From the NCBI RefSeq assembly GCF_052180255.1, contig NZ_CP197466.1, positions 3,472,001-3,536,000 on the forward strand: a DNA stretch of 64,000 nucleotides. The letters run 5' to 3'. The position numbers were made by a program, and so were the translations under genes. Below are positions 31,738 through 37,666 of the stretch, in pieces. Source of the DNA: Paenibacillus_AM sp052180255 (lineage in GTDB: Bacteria > Bacillota > Bacilli > Paenibacillales > NBRC-103111). Each line of letters starts with the position of its first letter. The first letter of the stretch is position 1. The notes under the pieces are model-generated. The model saw only the letters and a program-made list of their open reading frames with translations. It made no database searches and was not told where the DNA came from.

Positions 31738-33048
31738 CTATTTCACTCTCACTTTCATATAAATTTTCTCAATAGAATCGACCGGTTTAGCTGCAAGTTC
31801 AATATAAATACCGTCGCTTTCTTCACCTTCCGTAACCACTACATCACTTTGGGAATTAAAATCTTGAATTGCATTCATGCCTTGATATAAATTCACTTGA
31901 TTGATGCATTCTTTTTTAAATAAATTACGACCATCTGGGTTATTATCTACCTTACCCATATAGTAATCTTCAAAAATTCGTTTGAAATCATTAGCAAGTC
32001 CATCCAAAGCTCGCAAAGCCCGATTCTTTGAAAAAGTTTTATTCTTCTTCGGCGTAAAACTTGTTAGCGTGTTAATGTCTTGTTCGATAACCGCCCGGCC
32101 CTTAATTTGAGTAAATACAAATTCTCCTGCCTTTAGCGCCGCTTCGATTTGAGTATTTGTATATTTAGGATAAACATCAACAGCCTCATCATAAGCTTGA
32201 TAAGTTAATGATTGGTTTACCAAAGCTCCTGCAGAAGCACCTGATACCCATGCTACACATTGACTCGCTGTAAGTCTCGAACCATCAGTGAGTACAACAC
32301 CATTCTTAACGCTAATAACTCCCTCGTGATCAGCTTGTGGATAGTTTTCAAGTACAAGTTGAATTTTTCTACCTTCAACCTCTCTAAGACGTTTAGCAAA
32401 AGTTACATAAACAGATTTAAGTGCTTGCTCTGTGCTTGTTAGGGCAATGACATTAAAATTGTATACTTCGATTGCCGATAAATAGTCGGTATGATCCTGA
32501 TTTGTTACAGCCCCATCTGTACCACCAGCAAGTCGTGTGCCGGCAGTTCCATTTAATTCACCTGAACAAACTACCCAGTCATTAGCTTTAAATTCAGAAA
32601 GGGTTGACACGGTTTGTGAATCAATGATTTCTCCTGAAACAAGTGTTCGAACATCCCATTTCTCGAGAACATCAATATTCTTCTGAATCACCATCGTAAT
32701 GTCATTTCCTCGTGTGCCGCCATAGCGCGCTGTAAAGGTCGTACTCCCACTCGTTGCAGCCGCTTTTGTACCTTCATTAAGTCGGTATAACAATAATGTC
32801 TTGGCTCGTTTTAGGGCTTGATTAATTAACATCATCTGAGGGTCAGTGATAGTGAAACCAAGAATCTGGTGCAAATTATCATTAACCGTTAAAGGAATAA
32901 CCTTTTTAGCTTCGCCCCAACTAAGTGGCATCGCCATTGTCACAATACCACGCTCTCCGACCGTTCCTAACGGTTTTGTATCACTAATCGTATTAATATA
33001 CACGCCTGGTCGAACTTTATTTTGAGTTTCCCATGTGCCTCCAGCCAT
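31738..33048 (-). CDS. xkdK: Contractile tail sheath protein, long (PBSX XkdK-like) type, tailocin 2
   Basis: A 436-residue sheath. Start MAGGTWETQNKVRPGVYINT, then RGIVTMAMPLSWGEAKKVIP, a TFTARYGGTRGNDITMVIQK domain (about 105-125) absent from sheath 1, and the end YIELAAKPVDSIEKIYMKVR. These features follow B. subtilis XkdK. With the extra domain it is 81 residues longer than sheath 1, so the two sheaths belong to different subfamilies. The last strand that links subunits is present in both. Confidence 0.94.
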   Translation of the reverse strand: MAGGTWETQNKVRPGVYINTISDTKPLGTVGERGIVTMAMPLSWGEAKKVIPLTVNDNLHQILGFTITDPQMMLINQALKRAKTLLLYRLNEGTKAAATSGSTTFTARYGGTRGNDITMVIQKNIDVLEKWDVRTLVSGEIIDSQTVSTLSEFKANDWVVCSGELNGTAGTRLAGGTDGAVTNQDHTDYLSAIEVYNFNVIALTSTEQALKSVYVTFAKRLREVEGRKIQLVLENYPQADHEGVISVKNGVVLTDGSRLTASQCVAWVSGASAGALVNQSLTYQAYDEAVDVYPKYTNTQIEAALKAGEFVFTQIKGRAVIEQDINTLTSFTPKKNKTFSKNRALRALDGLANDFKRIFEDYYMGKVDNNPDGRNLFKKECINQVNLYQGMNAIQDFNSQSDVVVTEGEESDGIYIELAAKPVDSIEKIYMKVRVK

Positions 33049-33231
33049 TTAAAGCACCACCTTTTTTTCAAATTGTTCAATGATTTTATTAGCTTGTTCG
33101 ATCGTGTACTCTCTATCTTCTAGTAACGCATTTAGCACATCTTTTTGTAATGGACTAAACTGTTGCGATTCTAAAAACTGCTGCTTGGTATAAGTCTGTA
33201 CCTTTTCATTAAGTTCATTTTCTTTTTTCAT
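33049..33231 (-). CDS. Small helical protein before the sheath gene (XkzA/YqzN-position), tailocin 2
   Basis: A 60-residue, highly charged helical protein (MKKENELNEKVQTYTKQQFL, LQKDVLNALLEDREYTIEQA). In PBSX and skin-type elements a similar small protein precedes the sheath gene. It overlaps the upstream terminator gene by 17 nt and has GGAGGG about 11 nt before the ATG. Function unknown; an assembly aid is possible. Confidence 0.75.
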   Translation of the reverse strand: MKKENELNEKVQTYTKQQFLESQQFSPLQKDVLNALLEDREYTIEQANKIIEQFEKKVVL

Positions 33232-33643
33232 TATTGATTCGTCCCTCCTGTTTTAAAGTAGTCATTTTAGAGCTTTCCTCTTCATGTTTTACAAGATGAT
33301 AATTATAGTTCACATAAAAATGAAGCACATTTGCATTGAATACGTACTTTATGCCTGTACCTCTATACAGCGTCCCATTGATCGTGATGTACTCAAGAAT
33401 TTCTGTTAGCGACTCAGCGACTTTTAAAGCCTGCTCATTGTTTTCATGATAATAGTAAATATCCAGTAGATTCGATCGCTTATAACGTCTTCCACATTCT
33501 CGAGAGTGAGTGCCATCCAATAACTTAACGAAGAAATCTCCATTTTTAAATACTTGATTCATCTCTTCACCGTATACCCCAGCGGTAGGAAACTGAGTTT
33601 TCATCACCTTAATTACACTATCCCTAATGCTAATAAAATCCAT
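33215..33643 (-). CDS. Tail terminator-like protein (XkdJ position), tailocin 2
   Basis: A 142-residue protein beginning MDFISIRDSVIKVMKTQFPT, with FVKLLDGTHSRECGRRYKRS, LLDIYYYHENNEQALKVAES and the NVLHFYVNYNYHLVK strand pair. It resembles the terminator/completion family that caps the tail end. Without a head this cap would close the particle. I chose ATG 33643 because AAGGATGGTG gives it normal spacing, while the ATG at 33652 lies inside that site. It is the first intact gene of operon 2. Confidence 0.8.
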   Translation of the reverse strand: MDFISIRDSVIKVMKTQFPTAGVYGEEMNQVFKNGDFFVKLLDGTHSRECGRRYKRSNLLDIYYYHENNEQALKVAESLTEILEYITINGTLYRGTGIKYVFNANVLHFYVNYNYHLVKHEEESSKMTTLKQEGRINNEKRK

Positions 33644-33769
33644 ATTCACCATCCTTTCTTACCCTTCTCTAGTATTTCGTAAGTTACCTAAAACAACATA
33701 TCTACGATCCACTCCTAAATATCTGGTTTTATCCAGTGATTTGCCTAGTTTAAAGCCATATGACAGGGC

Positions 33770-33801
33770 AAAATAAAAGGCCACCCTGATATCAGGAGGC
33801 C
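33770..33801 (-). terminator. Intrinsic terminator in the leader of tail operon 2
   Basis: On the minus strand GGCCTCCTGA / TCAGGGTGGCC forms an interrupted stem followed by TTTTATTTT. It lies between the decayed ArpU copy and the first tail gene, so it parallels the leader terminator of operon 1. The stretch 33644-33852 otherwise holds no gene I can support. Confidence 0.8.
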
Positions 33802-33852
33802 ATTGAAACAATTGCGTTATTAATTCAAGTTCAAAAAAAGCTATAATTCTGG

Positions 33853-34315
33853 TCAAACGGTCAAAGGCACATTTGTTGTTTCATCATTCTTTACTTCCAA
33901 GCTAAGCATAAAAGCTAGCTTATCAATCACTCGTGCTTTAAATCTGCGATATGTACGTTCACTCATGCCTAATTCATGACATAATAAAAAATCATATTCT
34001 GTTTCTGAAGCTAAGTACCTGCGTTCAATCATTTCTCTCTCTGCTAAATTCAGTTGTTTCACAGCGTATTCTATATGTTGCGTCCGTATTTGAAGATGCT
34101 CTGTGCTATCGACATTGAAGATTGCAGTTGACTCTGTTGCTTTATGAATTGTATTTGTTTCCCCGTGATAGCGTGCCTCATGGATTTTGTAGTCTGGATC
34201 TCCTTACGTATAATCCAATTTGACGATATATCCGAGCAGACTCTAGTGCTTGTTCTACTTTCTTACGAGTGGCTGCTCGGTCAATTCCTATTGATTGATA
34301 AAAGAACTTGCCCTA
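33853..34315 (-). pseudogene. Decayed second copy of the ArpU-family activator
   Basis: Pieces in three frames match the intact ArpU at 34449-34898 in order: GQVLLSI, IDRAATRKKVEQALESARIY, RKEIQTTKS, EARYHGETNT, then an open C-terminal part with CHELGMSERTYRR. At least three frameshifts separate these pieces, for example a base missing in the GGATTATACG region and another in AAATCCATGAGG, and the start codon is lost (TTA where ATG is expected). A GAGGTGATC ribosome binding site survives. The last 69 codons stay open from a GTG at 34062 and could still make the HTH part. Confidence 0.85.
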
Positions 34316-34377
34316 AAAGATCACCTCTGTAGTCATATATCTCTATTCCGCTTTGTTCACTTATCCCCTATTTCTTT

Positions 34378-34462
34378 ACACTATCAATATATCATGGTAA
34401 ACCCGGAATGAACTGCCAACAAATGGTCAAAGTCCGGTCAAACGGCGGTCACGATCCGGTCA
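34378..34462 (-). promoter_or_regulatory. Late promoter ahead of tail operon 2 with five 11-bp-phased repeats
   Basis: Plus-strand hexamers CTGCCA, TGGTCA, CGGTCA, CGGTCA and CGGTCA start at 34413, 34424, 34435, 34446 and 34457: period exactly 11. The last unit overlaps the final codons of arpU. Eighteen bases after the end unit TGGCAG comes TGATATATTGATAGTGTA, which matches the operon-1 core at 16 of the first 20 positions of the aligned block. It contains an extended -10 (TGA-TATATT) and no proper -35. It would drive the psi-arpU region and then operon 2. Confidence 0.7.
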
Positions 34463-34898
34463 TCTCCATTTTCACTTCTAGATTTAACATGTAAGCTAAT
34501 TTTTCAAAAGCTTTTGCTTTCACTCTACGATAGGTTCGCTCACTCATACCAAGCTCATGGCACAGAATGCTATCGAGCCCAGGATCCTCAACTAAATATC
34601 GAAGTTCAACAATATCTCGTTCCTTGCTATCTAGTTGTTGAACAGCCCGCTCTACATTCTCCGTCCAGATCCGAAGACGCTCTTCACCGTCCACATTTGC
34701 TACTGCTACACGCTCAGTTGGTTTATTCGTCGTATTCGTATCACCGTGATAACGTGCCTCATAAGATTGTGTAGTTTTAACTTCTTTACGTATAAATCCA
34801 ATGCGCTTAAAAATCCTTACCGTTTCCAATGCTTCTTCTACTTTTTTACGCGTTGCCGCTTTATCTATATTCACCATGCTAAAAGGTACTTGTCCCAT
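34449..34898 (-). CDS. ArpU-family late transcription activator
   Basis: A 149-residue protein of the ArpU family, phage regulators with a sigma-4-like C-terminal helix-turn-helix (CHELGMSERTYRRVKAKAFEKLAYML, in two parts at about 112-137). The N-terminal part (IDKAATRKKVEEALETVRIF) is conserved in the decayed copy beside it. In Listeria and related phages ArpU-like proteins turn on late genes. Here it is the only intact candidate activator in the locus and sits beside both phased-repeat promoters. GAGGTGAG precedes the ATG. Its own promoter carries a repressor operator (34923-35019). Confidence 0.87.
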   Translation of the reverse strand: MGQVPFSMVNIDKAATRKKVEEALETVRIFKRIGFIRKEVKTTQSYEARYHGDTNTTNKPTERVAVANVDGEERLRIWTENVERAVQQLDSKERDIVELRYLVEDPGLDSILCHELGMSERTYRRVKAKAFEKLAYMLNLEVKMEMTGS

Positions 34899-34922
34899 TT
34901 AACTCACCTCGAGTTTATTATT

Positions 34923-35019
34923 GTTCCGATAAGGAACGTATTTAATTACGCTCATTATAGTTCCTAAAAGGAACAAAATCAACAATAATGTTCCGAATAA
35001 TAACGTTCATTATCGGAAC
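34923..35019. promoter_or_regulatory. Divergent operator region: arpU promoter with GTTCC-N5-GGAAC operators
   Basis: Palindromes GTTCCGATAAGGAAC (34923-34937), GTTCCTAAAAGGAAC (34960-34974) and a near-perfect GTTCATTATCGGAAC (35005-35019), with a half site GTTCC at 34990 and another at 35045. On the minus strand the arpU promoter is TTGATT (34982-34977), 17 bp, TATAAT (34959-34954), and the second operator fills the spacer exactly. A TATAAG at 35031-35036 may serve the repressor gene, with an operator over its -35 area. This is the expected target of the XRE repressor at 35062. Confidence 0.82.
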
Positions 35020-35061
35020 AAATGTGTTATTATAAGAATAAATTGTTCCGGTGGTGATACA

Positions 35062-35451
35062 ATGTCGACTTTTGCCCAAAGGTTTAAACATCTTAGAGAA
35101 AATGTAAATCATATGACGCAGGATCAGGCTGCCGAACTCCTCGGGGTTTCGAGATCGACCATTGCCGGATACGAGTCGGAAGACAAAGCACGCATTCCGC
35201 GTAAAGAAACCTTGCAGAAGATCAGCAAGACGTTCAATGTCTCGATGGATTATTTATTCGGGGAGTCAGATGAGCTGACAAGCACAAATACGGTAGACAC
35301 GGATGAAGTCTCAAGTGATCCGGAGATCAACGTATTTTTCAAGGATTTCAAGAACGCACCGAAAGAGCGCCAAGAGGAAATGCTTCGATTCTGGGAATTC
35401 ATTAAACAAAATGAAAAGAATCGCAAGCCAGGTGATATACAAGGGGAGTAA
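35062..35451 (+). CDS. XRE-family repressor (ImmR-like)
   Basis: A 129-residue repressor with an N-terminal helix-turn-helix (about 5-62: DQAAELLGVSRSTIAGYESE, then YLFGESDEL) and an acidic linker with a C-terminal helical part (FKDFKNAPKERQEEMLRFWE). It is divergent from arpU across the operator region and followed by an ImmA/IrrE protease gene, the same pair as ImmR-ImmA of ICEBs1 and phi105-like elements, where ImmA cleaves the repressor. GGTGGTGAT precedes the ATG. I infer that it silences arpU and thereby both tailocins. Confidence 0.88.
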   Translation: MSTFAQRFKHLRENVNHMTQDQAAELLGVSRSTIAGYESEDKARIPRKETLQKISKTFNVSMDYLFGESDELTSTNTVDTDEVSSDPEINVFFKDFKNAPKERQEEMLRFWEFIKQNEKNRKPGDIQGE

Positions 35452-35468
35452 GTGTTTAAAAAAATTTA

Positions 35469-35509
35469 CGATTTCAACAGCGACCGGAAGTGATTTCTTT
35501 CTCCGCAGT
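35469..35509 (+). repeat. Half copy of the palindromic element family
   Basis: CGATTTCAACAGCGACCGGAAGTG followed by a TTTCTCCGCAG end (35469-35509, given in parts) matches the right half of the full elements, for example 45440-45478. The left half is missing. It lies directly after the repressor gene. Confidence 0.7.
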
Positions 35510-35542
35510 AACTGACTTTTTAATCACGACCTCACTTAAAAC

Positions 35543-35562
35543 AAGCCTTCGGGCTTTTCTTT
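35543..35562 (+). terminator. Short intrinsic terminator after the repressor gene
   Basis: AAGCC-TTCG-GGCTT followed by TTCTTTT. The stem is short (5 bp with a stable tetraloop), so termination may be partial. Confidence 0.65.
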
Positions 35563-35574
35563 TCCGCTAAAAAA

Positions 35575-35588
35575 CGAACATATATTCG
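35575..35588 (+). promoter_or_regulatory. Near-consensus LexA (SOS) box before the ImmA gene
   Basis: CGAACATATATTCG matches the Bacillus LexA box CGAACRNRYGTTYG at every position but one (A for G at the tenth). It lies 17 bp before the chosen start of the protease gene. DNA damage would then raise the protease that removes the repressor. Confidence 0.7.
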
Positions 35589-35605
35589 TAAAAATGAGGT
35601 GTCTT

Positions 35606-36214
35606 ATGCAGCGTCACTATCGGCTTACGCCTTTGGAATATTGGATTGAAGATATGTACAAGCGTATTCAGATTACGCAGCCAAGTCAGCTTGGCATTTT
35701 TGAAATCGCTCAGAAATTGAATGTGTGGGTGTATTTCATGGAAATGGGCAGTCAGGCTATGGATCGCAACGGGGTGTATAGTATTTGTATTAACAGGCGC
35801 ATCTCGCCGCAGGAGCAGTGGGAGGATTTTTTACATGAATTGTGTCATGTGCTGCGGCATTCGGGCAATCAGGTGGAGATGTCCGACGAATTCATGGACA
35901 TGCAGGAGGTAGAGGCAAATGCCTTCCAACTGTACGCAGCAATTCCCTATTCCATGTTTAAGCAATTAGAATTACCGCAGACTCAGCATGAGATTATTGA
36001 TTTACTTGCAGTGGAATTTAGAGTGACACACGCACTTGCACAGCGTAGATTGGAGCAAATTCAGCGTAGGGTTTTACAGGGGATTATGGATCAAGCCATA
36101 CGAAATAAGATGGATGCAGATATGCGAAAATATGATGCTGTGAATTGGTCAGCAGCGACACATACGATTATGAATCAACTAAGCGACCAACTTCGAAGAA
36201 AAGGAGTGCATTAG
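35606..36214 (+). CDS. ImmA/IrrE-family metallopeptidase (anti-repressor protease)
   Basis: A 202-residue zinc protease. The HELCH motif (FLHELCHVLRHSG, about residues 81-93) and the downstream EVEANAFQLYAAIP with the third-ligand Glu are clear. Such proteins cut ImmR-type repressors after DNA damage in ICEBs1, or DdrO in Deinococcus. A helical C-terminal part (about 140-200) is typical. ATG 35606 has GAGGTG just upstream; ATG 35594 has nothing. It follows the repressor by 154 bp, with a terminator and SOS box in between, so it can be induced separately. Confidence 0.88.
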   Translation: MQRHYRLTPLEYWIEDMYKRIQITQPSQLGIFEIAQKLNVWVYFMEMGSQAMDRNGVYSICINRRISPQEQWEDFLHELCHVLRHSGNQVEMSDEFMDMQEVEANAFQLYAAIPYSMFKQLELPQTQHEIIDLLAVEFRVTHALAQRRLEQIQRRVLQGIMDQAIRNKMDADMRKYDAVNWSAATHTIMNQLSDQLRRKGVH

Positions 36215-36217
36215 CAG

Positions 36218-36601
36218 ATGCCAACTTGCGCGCTGTACGGGGATTTTCATGAGGATCGAATCGTACCTTTCCTGCTCGGTGTCCAATTTCAACCCAATGA
36301 AATAGATTGGAACATGCCATACTTGTACATCCCGCTCCAAGGATCTTTTGACATACATAGTATGAATGAAATGAATGAAGATATTTTCTCCTTAAGCTTA
36401 TTATTGAGTGACCTGACAACCCACTTTGAGAAACCAAATCAGATCGGCATTGACTTAAACCACATTCAAGCTAGATATAAAAATATCGCCAGCCTAGATG
36501 ACGTAACCCAGTGGGTCATCAGGCTGTGCGATATCGAAGAAGTACTTATTTCGCAATCGTCGTTCTCTTTCGAAGAACATACAAACGATACATGTGACTG
36601 A
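36218..36601 (+). CDS. Hypothetical protein at the right end of the tailocin locus, 127 aa
   Basis: I do not recognise this 127-residue soluble protein. It starts MPTCALYGDFHEDRIVPFLL and contains a helical part SLSLLLSDLTTHFEKPNQIG and an acidic end (EEHTNDTCD). The start is 3 bp after immA and an AAAGGAG site lies upstream, so the two are probably cotranscribed. Its 3' end overlaps the convergent AI-2E-family gene by 56 bp. It could be an immunity or regulatory accessory protein by position only. Confidence 0.65.
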   Translation: MPTCALYGDFHEDRIVPFLLGVQFQPNEIDWNMPYLYIPLQGSFDIHSMNEMNEDIFSLSLLLSDLTTHFEKPNQIGIDLNHIQARYKNIASLDDVTQWVIRLCDIEEVLISQSSFSFEEHTNDTCD

Positions 36602-37631
36602 CAATGACTTTAATGACCGCATAAGCCGGTATAGCAAGGAACATGCCGAGCAAGCCACCGAAGCTGCCAACCACAATGAGCAGCAGAATAATCGTAAGCG
36701 GATGAATGTCCAGCTTCTTGCCCATCACTTGCGGCGATAAGAAATTACTCTCGATCTGCTGCGCAATGATAACGACAAATGCCATCTGGAGCACCATGGA
36801 CGGTGAATCAATAAATGCCACTACAATACTTGGGATGATCCCAATGAATAGCCCAACAAACGGAATGACATTCATGAACATGGCAGACAGCGCCAGAATG
36901 AGTGAATAATCAATACCGATGATGAGAAAACCCATGTAGATTAGCACACCCACACAGAAGCTAACGAGAATTTTTCCTTGAATATAGGCACTAAGCGCAC
37001 TGTCCATCTCTTGCAAAATCAGCTTTGCTTCATCATCATGCTTATCCGGTGACAACCGTAGAATGAGCGGAGGAACACGGTGGCCCTCTTTTAACAAGTA
37101 ATACAGAATGAAAGGTACCGTTGAGAGAAGCACAACAACACTGGACATAAAGCCCATTGCTGTGTTCAGCGCGTAGCCCATATTGGAGATGATATTATTC
37201 GCAAACTCCGAAATTTGAGCCGAGAAATCGATTTGATATTGCTGAAAATAACTAGCTAAATATTCATTCGATTGCAGCTCAGAGACTTGATCTTTAGCAA
37301 GCTGTACGATTTGTGGAATGTTATTAATTAAGTTATTTAGCTGTGTTTTCAGCATGGGTATCAGTGTCATCACAACGAAGACGATAATTCCAAATAAAAA
37401 GAGATAGATCAATAGAATGCTGAGCGACTTGTTCATGCCTCGTTTCGTGAAGAAGTCCACAATGGGTCGCAATAAATAATAAAACACTCCGCCTAGTAGG
37501 AATGGTAGGAATAATGTTTTGATAATAAGCACAAAAGGTGCGAATATGAAATTCACTTGTGCAGCTAAAAAGATGATTGTCAAAACAATAATGATGCCAT
37601 AACCGATTCGAAAATATTTACCTTGTGGCAT
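36546..37631 (-). CDS. AI-2E family transporter (UPF0118-like membrane protein)
   Basis: A 361-residue polytopic protein with about seven to eight membrane segments and a large loop in the middle (about 100-165). Family marks: YYLLRPIVDFFTKRGMNKSL near 55-74, ILYYLLKEGHR near 180, and QQIESNFLSPQVMGKKLDIHPL with GLLGMFLAIPAYA near the end. Family members have been linked to autoinducer-2 export or Na+/H+ exchange, but the substrate is not predictable. I chose ATG 37631; the GTG at 37640 lies within its ribosome binding site. It is the first host gene to the right of the tailocin locus. Confidence 0.9.
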   Translation of the reverse strand: MPQGKYFRIGYGIIIVLTIIFLAAQVNFIFAPFVLIIKTLFLPFLLGGVFYYLLRPIVDFFTKRGMNKSLSILLIYLFLFGIIVFVVMTLIPMLKTQLNNLINNIPQIVQLAKDQVSELQSNEYLASYFQQYQIDFSAQISEFANNIISNMGYALNTAMGFMSSVVVLLSTVPFILYYLLKEGHRVPPLILRLSPDKHDDEAKLILQEMDSALSAYIQGKILVSFCVGVLIYMGFLIIGIDYSLILALSAMFMNVIPFVGLFIGIIPSIVVAFIDSPSMVLQMAFVVIIAQQIESNFLSPQVMGKKLDIHPLTIILLLIVVGSFGGLLGMFLAIPAYAVIKVIVSHMYRLYVLRKRTTIAK

Positions 37632-37666
37632 TCCTGTCACCCTTCTATACGGCGATAGCCGAAATG

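Noticed and set aside
33659..33856. 65-codon minus-strand frame before tail operon 2
   Set aside because: TTG start without ribosome binding site and it contains the leader terminator. Could be a relic but I cannot support a gene.
33850..33863. Third phased TGACCG array at the end of the decayed ArpU copy
   Set aside because: Only two units, TGGTCA and CGGTCA, with 8-bp spacing instead of 11; at most a degenerate relic.
34144..34332. 62-codon plus-strand frame
   Set aside because: Antisense to the decayed ArpU copy.
34923..35049. SOS boxes in the repressor/activator intergenic region
   Set aside because: The palindromes are GTTCC-N5-GGAAC, not the LexA form; they fit the XRE repressor instead.
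9344..36601. Complete prophage
   Set aside because: No integrase, terminase, portal, capsid or replication genes, and no attachment-site repeats that I could see at the ends.
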